Below are positions 35,586-44,438 of a stretch of DNA of 64,000 nucleotides, piece by piece. The notes beneath the pieces were generated by a model. The model saw nothing but the letters and a program-made list of their open reading frames with translations, searched no databases and was not told the origin of the DNA. Made by a program: the position numbers and the translations under genes. Position 1 is the stretch's first letter, and every line of letters begins with the position of its first letter. Location: positions 1 through 64,000 of the forward strand of contig NZ_VVIP01000078.1 of NCBI RefSeq assembly GCF_009650435.1, in the 5' to 3' direction. Origin of the DNA: Foetidibacter luteolus. GTDB taxonomy: Bacteria > Bacteroidota > Bacteroidia > Chitinophagales > Chitinophagaceae.

Positions 35586-36494
35586 TTACAACTGCTGCTC
35601 AACATAGTTTACCAAATGCTCATATTTTTCCGGATTAAACCATTTAATAGCACTGTCTTTTTTAAACCAGGTGATTTGCCGCTTGGCATACTGGCGGGTA
35701 TTGGTTTTAATTTGGTCAACCGCTTTTTCAAGTGTGCAGTGGCCGTCAAAATAATCAAACAATTCCCGGTAGCCAACCGTTTGTAACGCGTTTATATGCT
35801 TTAAGTGCCGCAGGCTTTTTACTTCCGCTTCCAGCCCCGCCTGCATCATCATATCAACACGTTGGTGAATGCGGGCATGCAGGGCTTCCTTGGGCAGTTC
35901 AAGAGCTGTTTTAATGATGTGAAAAGGACGGTTAACCTTATTGCCTTTTCTAAATGTTGTAATGGATTTACCTGTTGCCTGCACCACTTGCAGGGCCCGC
36001 ATTAAACGTTGCGGGTTCTGCTGTTCGGCAACAGCCCAGAAAGCGGGGTCGGCGTTTTTTACTTCATCCTGCAACCATTGCAACCCGTTACTTGTGTAAC
36101 CGGCAATTATGCTGTTACGTAACTGTAGTGGCACGGCAGGCATTTCGTCCATGCCTTCACAAAAGGCTTTTATGTAAAGGCCCGTACCGCCAACCATTAC
36201 TACAACACTGTTGTGCTTAAGGATGTCCTCCGTTTTTTCAAGAGCGTACAACTCAAAAGTACCGGCATTTACCTCTTCCTGAATGCCGTGGCTGTTAATA
36301 AAGTAATGCTTTACCTGTTGTAATTCTGCGGCAGAAGGTTTGGCCACGCCAATATTGAGTTCACGGTAACATTGGCGGGAATCAGCAGAGATAATTTCTG
36401 TGCCAAAATGTTGTGCCAGTTGTATAGCCAGCGCCGTTTTACCAACGGCTGTTGGGCCGGCAACAACAATAACTGTTTGGCGTGGATGGCTCAT
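35586..36494 (-). CDS. miaA: tRNA dimethylallyltransferase
   Basis: MiaA (302 residues) adds a dimethylallyl group to N6 of A37 in tRNAs reading UNN codons. The P-loop 'AGPTAVGKT' is at residues 12-20, followed by 'IISADSRQCYRELNIGVAKP' which holds the catalytic Asp and the tRNA-binding DSRQ-Y stretch. 'MVGGTGLYIKAFCEG' and 'NTRQYAKRQITWFKKD' are further family signatures. Length is normal. It lies 57 bp downstream of the NtrC-type regulator gene on the same strand. Confidence 0.97.
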   Translation of the reverse strand: MSHPRQTVIVVAGPTAVGKTALAIQLAQHFGTEIISADSRQCYRELNIGVAKPSAAELQQVKHYFINSHGIQEEVNAGTFELYALEKTEDILKHNSVVVMVGGTGLYIKAFCEGMDEMPAVPLQLRNSIIAGYTSNGLQWLQDEVKNADPAFWAVAEQQNPQRLMRALQVVQATGKSITTFRKGNKVNRPFHIIKTALELPKEALHARIHQRVDMMMQAGLEAEVKSLRHLKHINALQTVGYRELFDYFDGHCTLEKAVDQIKTNTRQYAKRQITWFKKDSAIKWFNPEKYEHLVNYVEQQL

Positions 36495-36551
36495 GGAAAA
36501 GATAGGGAGAAGTAACGTTATCTACGTTTCTGCCACACTTCTCCCGTTATA

Positions 36552-37712
36552 TCAGTTGGGCAGTACGTAATTGGTAACATCTTCCAGCATAATGGATTTG
36601 CCAGACAAAATAACCAGCCTTTCCACCACGTTGCGCAGTTCGCGGATATTGCCCGTCCAGTCGTGCTTTTGCAAGGCATCCATTGCTTTTTTATCAATCA
36701 GCTTTTTGGCCTGTCCATATTCCTCCGCTATATCGCTCAGGAATTTATCTACCAGCAGCGGGATATCATCCCGGCGCTCATTCAGAGACGGTACATGAAT
36801 CAGTATAACGCTCAGGCGGTGGTAAAGGTCAAGCCGGAAGTTCTTTTCTTCCACTTCCTTCATCAGGTTTTTGTTGGTGGCGGCAATCACCCGCACATCT
36901 ACCGGAATTTCCTTATCGCCCCCTACCCTTGTAATCTTGCCTTCCTGCAATGCCCGCAGCACTTTTGCCTGCGCATTAAGGCTCATATCGCCAATTTCAT
37001 CCAGGAAAAGTGTGCCGCCATTAGCCTGCTCAAACTTGCCGATACGTTGTTTAATGGCCGATGTAAAAGAACCTTTTTCATGGCCGAATAATTCGCTTTC
37101 AATCAGCTCGCTGGGTATGGCCGCGCAGTTAACTTCTATCATCATTCCATCGGCGCGGTTGCTTTTGGCATGTATCCATCTGGCCACCAGTTCCTTGCCA
37201 CTGCCGTTCTCGCCGGTAATAAGGCAACGGGCATCGGTTGGCGCCACTTTTTCAATGGTTTCTTTAATACGGGTAATGCCATCGCTTTCGCCAATCATTT
37301 CCTGCACTTTGGCCACTTTGCGGCGCAACGTACGGGTTTCTTTGCTTAGCACATTACGATCCATGGCATTGCGTATGGTAATAAGCATGCGGTTTAAATC
37401 CGGCGGTTTGGATATGTAATCGAAGGCGCCCTTTTTCACCGCATCAACGGCTGTTTCAATGGTACCGTGGCCGCTTATCATAATAATGGGCACATCCGGG
37501 TTCACTTCACCGGCCTTTGTTAAAAACTCAATGCCGTCCATTTTAGGCATTTTGATATCGCAAAGCACAACGTCGTAGCTGTTAGAAGTAAAGTATTTCC
37601 ATCCTTCTTCACCGTCAGCGGCTTCCGTAACCTTAAAACCTTCGTTGCCAAGTATGTCTTTCAACACATTCCTGATGGCACGCTCGTCATCCACAATCAA
37701 GATATTTGACAT
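36552..37712 (-). CDS. NtrC-type sigma-54 activator without DNA-binding tail
   Basis: The 386-residue protein has an N-terminal receiver domain with phospho-acceptor Asp52 ('VLCDIKMPKMDG') and an AAA+ sigma-54 interaction domain: Walker A 'GENGSGKE' (167-174), the sigma-54 loop 'GSFTSA' (214-219; usually GAFTGA) and Walker B 'GGTLFLDEIGD' (232-242). The chain ends at 'DWTGNIRELRNVVERLVILS' plus about 17 residues, where a Fis-type helix-turn-helix normally follows. It should therefore activate sigma-54 polymerase without its own DNA-binding domain, or bind through a partner. No histidine kinase is adjacent. Confidence 0.92.
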   Translation of the reverse strand: MSNILIVDDERAIRNVLKDILGNEGFKVTEAADGEEGWKYFTSNSYDVVLCDIKMPKMDGIEFLTKAGEVNPDVPIIMISGHGTIETAVDAVKKGAFDYISKPPDLNRMLITIRNAMDRNVLSKETRTLRRKVAKVQEMIGESDGITRIKETIEKVAPTDARCLITGENGSGKELVARWIHAKSNRADGMMIEVNCAAIPSELIESELFGHEKGSFTSAIKQRIGKFEQANGGTLFLDEIGDMSLNAQAKVLRALQEGKITRVGGDKEIPVDVRVIAATNKNLMKEVEEKNFRLDLYHRLSVILIHVPSLNERRDDIPLLVDKFLSDIAEEYGQAKKLIDKKAMDALQKHDWTGNIRELRNVVERLVILSGKSIMLEDVTNYVLPN

Positions 37713-37817
37713 AGGGGTGTTATTTTAGGGCTGCTAAGATAAGGAAGTTGCGGTGACTGAAAACCAGTAATGTACGATGCCGGGCACCGGTATAAGATGT
37801 ACATGTATTCAGGAAGA

Positions 37818-40397
37818 TTATTTAACCACGTTAAGTTTACGCATTCTATAACGGTAGCGGATACTCATAATAAAACCAATAACCATAATGATGATACCAA
37901 TCCAGAGTATGTTAATGAAGGGAAATTCGTACACTTTAAGCGTGATGGCATTGTTCATAATGCTGGCCTCTTTAAGGCCTATTTCCAGTATGCCGTTTTT
38001 CTCATCCTTCACTTTATTGAATTTCAAAACCAGGTTTTGCGCTATTACAGAATCCTGCAGGTTGCGGATGGTATTGCCTGCCAGTGCAATGCCAGGCTTT
38101 ACCGGGTATTGCGCTCCGTTTTTGGCAAACACAGTCATATCCAGCAGCATTACGGTTTCTCCCGGGTTTACAGGCCTGTTTACCTGTGCCGGGTTAATAT
38201 CCACTTTATTTAAAACAATAAAGCCGTTTGAGTAGAAAGTGGTATCTCCGGTTTTCATTTCCCGCGGCTGAAAAGAGCTGGTATCCGCTTTATCTGCATC
38301 CAGCCACGAGCTTACGTACACAAAAATATCCTTGTTGGCGTAATGCTTTTTATCGGGGTTGGCGGCAGGTTCGGCATTGTCTCCTTTGCCTTTGATTACA
38401 TCAGGATAAAGCGTAAAATTTTCACCGGTGGCTTTGTGCTCAAATGCCAGCTTGAAAAAGCGTTTGTTGGCTTCATGCCCAAAGGTATCATTAACATAGG
38501 TAACATGGTATTTACCCATGTCTGTTTTAATACCCTGGAACAAAGTCATATTTTCGGCGGGGTCTTCATTTTTTGTTTTCTCAAACAAAGCAATCCCGCT
38601 GGTATTTTTGCTAAGCACCTCTTTTTTGGCAGATGAAAGCAATACACCTAATAACACCAGCCCAAAACCTACATGCGCCACAGATGCGCCGGCACTTTTC
38701 AGTTTGCCTTTAAGGCCAATCCATATATAGCTGGCATTGGCAACCACAGCGTAAGCGCTGGCAAACAATGCAATATGAATGGCTGCCAGGAATCCAACAC
38801 CATGTTTATCGTACTGAATACCCCCAAATACGCTGATTAAAAGGCTTAACGCAATTGCTGCAACTGTAGGCCACAACACTTTCTTTACAAATAGCTGTTT
38901 AGGCGTATCCTTATACCGCAGGTATTGGGTGGCGGCGGTAAGTATGCCTATAATGATGGCAATAAATATTTGCACCTGGTTATAAGAGAATTCAGGTTCT
39001 TCCGGGTTGGCCATTTTAGTGCCGAGTAGTTTATTGAATACCGGCACCGATGTTTTAAAGGATATGATAATACTGGCCAGGAACAACACCAAAGCCCCTA
39101 TAAACATCCAAAACTCGCGGCTGTAGCTGCTTTCTTCTTTATTAACCGAGGGTACATTTTTTTGCAGGTAATAATATACAATACCGAGCCCGCCAAAAAA
39201 TGAAAGTAACATGGTTGGCGGATAAAAATAACCGGCAACCAATGTGCCTACAAAAAAACCTGTAACAATTAGTTTTTGTTTAATATCTGCCGCACCGGTT
39301 ACGTTAAGCAGCCATATAAACAAAGCCATAAACAGGTACAACTGCACGTTCATATCAGCGCCGGTAAAGGCATGTACAGAAGTATCGCCCAGTATGCCGC
39401 TACGTGTAAGGAAGGTTGAATAAAGTATTAATATAAATGACAGAAAATAAAAAAGATAAGTGGTACGCAGGGAGTAGCCGGTGCTTTTATAGATAAGGTT
39501 GGTATGCAGCCCGCCAACCAGTATAAGCCAGGGCACAAGGGAGGCATTCTCCACAGGGTCCCATGCCCAGTAGCCGGCAAAGCTAAGGCTTTCGTAAGCC
39601 CATGCGGCGCCCATCATTATGCCCGTGCCCAGCACCGCCGCGGAAAAAGAGGCCCAGGGCAATACGGGTTTTATCCATTCGTCATTATTGTTTACAAAAC
39701 CTGCATAAGCAAAAGCGAAGGGTACGATGGTTGAAGCAAAACCAAGGAACAGTACCGGTGGGTGTATCACCATCCAGTAATTCTGCAGCAATATGCTGAT
39801 GCCGTTACCATCCTGTATAAGGGAAAGATAATCCTGCCGCAGTGCGCCGGTGGCTATATCCCTGAAGGCCGGGGCATTGTCAAACATGCCTTCGTTGCGC
39901 ATCAGCACAAAGGGGCTGGTACCTATCTTCAAATCAAACACGTAAACACCCAGCAGCATGGTAGCCAGGCAAAACTGTGCAAAACTCACCACTGTCATTA
40001 CCGGCGCTTCCAGCTTTTTGGTAGTGGCAATCAATATCCAGCCAAGCACACAATGCCAGAAACTCCACAACAGAAAGCTGCCCTCCTGCCCTTCCCAAAA
40101 ACCGCTTAGCAGGTATTGGGTATCCATTATCCTGTCGCTATGCTGCCAGGCATATTTGTATTCAAAATAGTGGTTGGTAATAATATAATACAGGCAGGAG
40201 AAAACACCCAGTACAGAAACAGTTTCTACCAAAAAAGCCCCCCTGGCCAGCTTAAGCCAGCTTTGCTTATCAGCCGGAAGCAGTGCCCTGTTGGCCGAGT
40301 AATACGCTAAGGTGGCTACCAGTGATGCTACTAAAGAAAGTACCGCAAAAAAATGGCCTATTTGGCCTGGGAGTAAATGTTCGCCTGTATAATTCAT
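37818..40397 (-). CDS. ccmF: Cytochrome c haem lyase subunit CcmF/CcsA type
   Basis: The 859-residue membrane protein is the haem-handling and ligation component of cytochrome c maturation. About fifteen membrane helices are visible and the WWD-type haem motif reads 'GYWAWDPVENASLVPW' near residue 277. A periplasmic domain follows before the last helix 'FINILWIGIIIMVIGFI'. The length suggests the full CcmF form with the large C-terminal periplasmic domain. It lies 35 bp downstream of ccmE, which delivers haem to it, so the two form an operon. Confidence 0.93.
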   Translation of the reverse strand: MNYTGEHLLPGQIGHFFAVLSLVASLVATLAYYSANRALLPADKQSWLKLARGAFLVETVSVLGVFSCLYYIITNHYFEYKYAWQHSDRIMDTQYLLSGFWEGQEGSFLLWSFWHCVLGWILIATTKKLEAPVMTVVSFAQFCLATMLLGVYVFDLKIGTSPFVLMRNEGMFDNAPAFRDIATGALRQDYLSLIQDGNGISILLQNYWMVIHPPVLFLGFASTIVPFAFAYAGFVNNNDEWIKPVLPWASFSAAVLGTGIMMGAAWAYESLSFAGYWAWDPVENASLVPWLILVGGLHTNLIYKSTGYSLRTTYLFYFLSFILILYSTFLTRSGILGDTSVHAFTGADMNVQLYLFMALFIWLLNVTGAADIKQKLIVTGFFVGTLVAGYFYPPTMLLSFFGGLGIVYYYLQKNVPSVNKEESSYSREFWMFIGALVLFLASIIISFKTSVPVFNKLLGTKMANPEEPEFSYNQVQIFIAIIIGILTAATQYLRYKDTPKQLFVKKVLWPTVAAIALSLLISVFGGIQYDKHGVGFLAAIHIALFASAYAVVANASYIWIGLKGKLKSAGASVAHVGFGLVLLGVLLSSAKKEVLSKNTSGIALFEKTKNEDPAENMTLFQGIKTDMGKYHVTYVNDTFGHEANKRFFKLAFEHKATGENFTLYPDVIKGKGDNAEPAANPDKKHYANKDIFVYVSSWLDADKADTSSFQPREMKTGDTTFYSNGFIVLNKVDINPAQVNRPVNPGETVMLLDMTVFAKNGAQYPVKPGIALAGNTIRNLQDSVIAQNLVLKFNKVKDEKNGILEIGLKEASIMNNAITLKVYEFPFINILWIGIIIMVIGFIMSIRYRYRMRKLNVVK

Positions 40398-40432
40398 TGC
40401 TTGTTACTTGCTGATCAAAACCCGTGGACTGC

Positions 40433-40849
40433 TTAATAAGTTTCTGTAGAAGCGTTTAGTTCTTTTTGTGCCGCTTTAATATCGTCTTTGTATTTGGAGG
40501 GACATTTTAGCAATATGTCCTTGCATTCAAACCTGCCGTCTTTTACTTTGCCGCCCAGCACCAGCCTTTCGCTTTTTTCCATATCAGTTGGTTTGCTGTT
40601 GCGGTACACTACGTCTATTGAGTTGCCCAGTGTGTCAAGGGCGGTAAAAGCGAGGTAATTGGGGTCTTTTATGGGGTCGTAAACAAAGGGTTTGCTTTTG
40701 TCAATTTTGGCCACCAGGTGTACAAATTTTCCTTCGTTTTTCCTGGCCGAAGCAATGGTGTCATAAGTTGTAACGTTACCCATGTAGCTGATTAATACGG
40801 CAATGGCCACAGCAATCAGCACAAGCGCAATAATATGGGTCTTCTTCAT
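40433..40849 (-). CDS. ccmE: Cytochrome c maturation haem chaperone CcmE, CxxxY type
   Basis: The 138-residue protein has one N-terminal membrane anchor (residues 5-22) and a small periplasmic beta-barrel. In most CcmE proteins haem is bound through a His in an H-x-x-x-Y motif. Here the corresponding stretch is 'LLKCPSKYKDD', with Cys116 in place of His and Tyr120 conserved. A CxxxY form of CcmE is known from some archaea and sulphate reducers. The gene is immediately upstream of ccmF, which supports the assignment. A TACTTTTG promoter box precedes it at 40869-40876. Confidence 0.9.
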   Translation of the reverse strand: MKKTHIIALVLIAVAIAVLISYMGNVTTYDTIASARKNEGKFVHLVAKIDKSKPFVYDPIKDPNYLAFTALDTLGNSIDVVYRNSKPTDMEKSERLVLGGKVKDGRFECKDILLKCPSKYKDDIKAAQKELNASTETY

Positions 40850-41263
40850 TATATGTTAATTTCTGCTGCAAAAGTAGGTTGCAATTATGATAATCAGGTA
40901 AATAAAGAATGGTTGAATTGTGAAAATATGTTAACGTTAAATGGCCTGCCGGTTAGGTGCGCATTCTATCCTGCGGGGAAGCCAAATAGTATTCCAGCCG
41001 CTTCATGGGCTGCGGGATTGAAGCGGATACCCCGGTGAAGGTTTGTGCCAAGGCCCTGTGCCGGAGTATGAGCGAAAAGCCCGGGACCACAGCCGCCACA
41101 ACCACATACAGCCGAAAGCCCCAATGCCCCTGCCTCTTTGGTACTAAACTTGCAACACGCTTTTAAGCGTTTCGTAATGAATACTTAACGGGGCCTTAAG
41201 CACCGGTTATTTTCTTTTATAAAAATTCCGGTGTAAATTGCAGCCCCTTACAATTTTTTTTGC
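40850..41263. repeat. Divergent gap with GC-rich dispersed repeat
   Basis: Bases 41004-41100 hold GCGGATACCCCGGTGAAGG and CCGGAGTATGAGCGAAAAGC, the same repeat as at 21231-21355. The 160 bp next to the agmatinase-family gene are A+T-rich and may hold its promoter (TAAATTGC near 41235), without a clear consensus match. Confidence 0.6.
40869..40876 (-). promoter_or_regulatory. -7 promoter box of ccmE-ccmF
   Basis: The minus strand reads TACTTTTG, matching TAnnTTTG, 19 bases before the ccmE start at 40849. Confidence 0.5.
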
Positions 41264-42307
41264 ATGACAGATTTATCGAAGTTCGACCCCAATGCCGCAG
41301 CTAACCCCCGCAATAATATATTCGGACTTCCATTTTCAGAAGATGATTCAAGAGTGGTTCTCTTACCGGTTCCATGGGAGGTTACGGTAAGCTACAATGC
41401 AGGTACTGCCCGCAGTGCAGAGCATGTTTTTAAAGCTGGCTTGCACGTTGACATATTTGATGCCGACGTACCAGATGGCTGGAAACAAGGCTTTTACATG
41501 CGGGAGATTGACAAAAAAGTTTTACTTAAAAGCGATTACTTGCGCAAAGAAGCCGAACTGTATATTGACTATATCTCCAAGGGTGAAGAAGTAGCCGACA
41601 ATAAATTCATGTGCAAAAGCATGAAAGAAATTAACGAGGGCGGCACACTTTTAAATACCTGGGTGTACCAGCAAACAACAGACCTGCTTAACCAGGATAA
41701 ACTGGTGGGCATTGTTGGCGGAGACCACAGCACATCCTTAGGCTACCTGAAAGCGCTGGGTGAAAAACACGATAACTTTGGCATTTTGCATATTGATGCC
41801 CATTGCGATTTGCGCAAAGCCTATGAGGGCTTTAAATATTCTCACGCCTCGGTAATGTATAATGTGTTAGAGGAAGTACCCTCAGTAACCAAACTGGTGC
41901 AGATAGGTGTGCGTGATTATTGCGAAGAAGAATGGCAATACATCTGCAACAGCAATTACAAAATAGTCACCTATTTTGACCAGCAGATAAAAGAGCGGCA
42001 GTTGGAAGGCGAAACGTGGAAATTGATTGTTGATGAAATTGTAACACACCTGCCCGATAAAGTGTACATAAGTTTTGATGTGGATGGCCTTGACCCCAAG
42101 CTTTGCCCCAATACCGGCACGCCTGTTTTTGGCGGCTTTGAAGCAGAACAGGTACTTTATCTTTTTAAGAAAGTGGTGCTGAGCGGCCGCAGGATAATTG
42201 GTTTTGACTTGGTGGAAATAGGCGTTGGCGAAGGTTGCGAAGATGCCAACGTTGCTGCCAGGCTTTTATGGAAAATGTGTAACCTGCTGGTAAAAAGCAA
42301 CAGCTAA
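41264..42307 (+). CDS. Agmatinase/arginase-family ureohydrolase
   Basis: The 347-residue enzyme has the binuclear manganese site of ureohydrolases: 'GGDHST' (His155), 'IDAHCDL' (Asp178, His180, Asp182) and 'SFDVDGLDP' (Asp272, Asp274). Members hydrolyse arginine, agmatine, formiminoglutamate or related guanidino compounds; which one applies here cannot be read from the sequence. An extension of about 70 residues before the metal region distinguishes it from compact agmatinases. The last base of its stop codon is the first base of the next gene. Confidence 0.9.
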   Translation: MTDLSKFDPNAAANPRNNIFGLPFSEDDSRVVLLPVPWEVTVSYNAGTARSAEHVFKAGLHVDIFDADVPDGWKQGFYMREIDKKVLLKSDYLRKEAELYIDYISKGEEVADNKFMCKSMKEINEGGTLLNTWVYQQTTDLLNQDKLVGIVGGDHSTSLGYLKALGEKHDNFGILHIDAHCDLRKAYEGFKYSHASVMYNVLEEVPSVTKLVQIGVRDYCEEEWQYICNSNYKIVTYFDQQIKERQLEGETWKLIVDEIVTHLPDKVYISFDVDGLDPKLCPNTGTPVFGGFEAEQVLYLFKKVVLSGRRIIGFDLVEIGVGEGCEDANVAARLLWKMCNLLVKSNS

Positions 42308-42882
42308 TGAGCAGCAGGGAATATGATTATATTGTTACGCTGCAAAAAACAGACCCCAGGCTCTTTGACTACCTGGGCAGGCTGATGTTGTTTTTTTCGT
42401 TTGTATCCTTTGCCTACAACGGTATTGTTTCCTCCGGCAAAACGGCCATATTTTACTTTGCACTCTGCACACTTATAGTAATCACTTTTCTTGTTTTCAG
42501 AATTATCCGCAAAGGCCCACCAGCTTTTTCAACGCCATTAATGGTTGCCGCTGTGGGCTGGTTTTACGAGCCCGGCTACTACAAATGGCTGGGTTTGCTG
42601 TTTATAGTAGCGGCCATTATGGAAAAGCAGGTTAAACTGCCCCGCGAAATTGGTGTTGACAATGAAGGCGTTACCATCAACAATTTTCCCATTAAAAGGT
42701 ACGGCTGGCCACAACTGGCCAATGTGGTGCTTAAAGATGGCCTGCTTACCATTGATTATAAAAACAATAAAATTTTTCAAAGAGAGCTGGAGTCGCATGT
42801 TTCGCCCGAATTGGAACAGGAATTTAACGAGTTTTGCAGGGCAAGGCTACAGCAGGCAAAAGCGGTACAGACCGGCAGTTGA
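42307..42882 (+). CDS. Hypothetical membrane protein
   Basis: The ATG shares one base with the stop codon of the ureohydrolase gene (TAATG), which indicates translational coupling. The 191-residue product has two N-terminal helices (about residues 21-65), a third hydrophobic region near 78-100, and a soluble C-terminal half with strands such as 'GVDNEGVTINNFPIKRYGW'. This resembles small Bacteroidota membrane proteins with a PH-like cytoplasmic part. The function is unknown. Confidence 0.75.
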   Translation: MSSREYDYIVTLQKTDPRLFDYLGRLMLFFSFVSFAYNGIVSSGKTAIFYFALCTLIVITFLVFRIIRKGPPAFSTPLMVAAVGWFYEPGYYKWLGLLFIVAAIMEKQVKLPREIGVDNEGVTINNFPIKRYGWPQLANVVLKDGLLTIDYKNNKIFQRELESHVSPELEQEFNEFCRARLQQAKAVQTGS

Positions 42883-42904
42883 TTTTTTTTTGGGGGACAA
42901 ACAG

Positions 42905-43083
42905 TATTACTACTATGAGGCTTTACTTGTGTCACTCACTTGTACGCTTTGTCCGCTACGCAGCATTGTGACGCCGGTTTACATTTTTTTAAACATATAA
43001 TTTAACAGTGGTATTTGTAGAGTAAAACAGGGACGGGATATAACTCATTCCCTACTCACCACTCACCACTCACTACTCACTAC
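42905..43083. repeat. Gap with dispersed element and CACTCACTAC microrepeats
   Basis: Bases 42918-42972 match the element at 31045. Just before the radical SAM start, 43050-43083 consist of ACTCACC and ACTCACTAC words repeated about five times, running directly into the ATG. No ribosome site or promoter box is visible there. Confidence 0.6.
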
Positions 43084-44397
43084 ATGATCTTACAACAATC
43101 GCCATACATACTTTACTCCGACGGAAAAGGAAACATTTTTGAAGACACCAGTCTTTACACAGTAGGCCGTGCCGGCTGGGATGCATTTCCCATACCCACA
43201 GAAGAATGGATTGAACTGCCGGATGGCGGCAACCTGTACGAGTTGCCGGGCCGTAAGGGCATTGGCATAGATGTAAAAACAGGTGAAATGCGCCTTTGTG
43301 AAAAAGGCTGGGCGGTAGCGGCTTTTATACCACCTGCACATACAGGGTTGTATATTGCCGCCTACGAAACAGAAAAAGATGCGCCTACCCTGCCGCTGTT
43401 TTGTTATACTGCCGCAGGCTGGCTGGATGATAAGTTTTATGTGCCCGCTGTACGTATTGAAAAAGACATACGCCAGGAGTGCGCCGGTTACGACGCCGCC
43501 AAAATTGAAACAGGAACACAGCATTTACTACAGGCTTACCCACATAACCGGCTGGTAAAGCACCTGATGGAAAATTGCTGCATGACATATAATTGCCCGG
43601 CTGCCCGTAATTTCTCACTGGGAAGGTGGGAGTGCCCGGTACCCACTTCACCAGCCTGTAATGCCAACTGCATTGGCTGCATATCCTTTCAGCCGGAAGA
43701 AGAAACAATTGTATCTACGCAGGACAGGCTTACTTTTAAGCCAAAGGCGGAAGAAATTGTAGAGTTCACGGTTCCGCACCTGGTAAGCGCACCCTACCCC
43801 ATTGTAAGCTTTGGACAAGGCTGCGAGGGAGAGCCGCTGCTGATGTGGGAAACCATTCGTGAAGCCATTATTGAAATACGTAAGCACACACCCAACGGCA
43901 GCATTAACATAAATACCAACGGCTCCAAACCCAGCGCGGTAAGAGCCCTTTGCGAAGCCGGGCTTGACAGCATAAGGGTAAGCACCAATTCCGCACGTAA
44001 ATCCATATACACACCATATTATCGCCCCAACAACTACCAGTTTGAAGACATTGTGGAAAGCCTTAAAGTTGTACGCAGCTACGGCGGCTGGGCCAGCATT
44101 AACTACTTTGTTTTTCCGGGCATGACTGATACTGTGGAAGAATACGAAGCATTGAGAAAGCTGATACAGGAAACAGACCTGAGCATGATACAGTGGCGCA
44201 ATTTCAACATTGACCCTGACTGGTACCTGGGCCAGATTGGCGTTACCGAAACCGGCGAAATGCTGGGCGTAAAGCAATTGATGGACCTGATTCATGAAGA
44301 GTTTACACAGGTAAAGTTTGGCTACTTTAACCCGCCGATAGAACGCATTAAAGGAAATTACGAATCGGCATTTGCGGGTGCTGAGCTGTATGCATAG
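43084..44397 (+). CDS. Radical SAM protein
   Basis: The 437-residue protein contains the [4Fe-4S] motif 'SPACNANCIGC' (Cys192, Cys196, Cys199), placed after an unusually long N-terminal region of about 185 residues that carries extra cysteines ('MENCCMTYNCPAARN'). The SAM-binding parts include 'SFGQGCEGEPLLMW' and 'INTNGSKPSAVRAL'. Such extra cysteines may bind further Fe-S clusters. The family is found in Bacteroidota and other anaerobe-rich groups, but I cannot name the reaction. The start is immediately preceded by short tandem repeats. Confidence 0.87.
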   Translation: MILQQSPYILYSDGKGNIFEDTSLYTVGRAGWDAFPIPTEEWIELPDGGNLYELPGRKGIGIDVKTGEMRLCEKGWAVAAFIPPAHTGLYIAAYETEKDAPTLPLFCYTAAGWLDDKFYVPAVRIEKDIRQECAGYDAAKIETGTQHLLQAYPHNRLVKHLMENCCMTYNCPAARNFSLGRWECPVPTSPACNANCIGCISFQPEEETIVSTQDRLTFKPKAEEIVEFTVPHLVSAPYPIVSFGQGCEGEPLLMWETIREAIIEIRKHTPNGSININTNGSKPSAVRALCEAGLDSIRVSTNSARKSIYTPYYRPNNYQFEDIVESLKVVRSYGGWASINYFVFPGMTDTVEEYEALRKLIQETDLSMIQWRNFNIDPDWYLGQIGVTETGEMLGVKQLMDLIHEEFTQVKFGYFNPPIERIKGNYESAFAGAELYA

Positions 44398-44438
44398 CCC
44401 ATATCTTTGCAGCCTCTGCGTAGAACGTAGCAAGCTGC

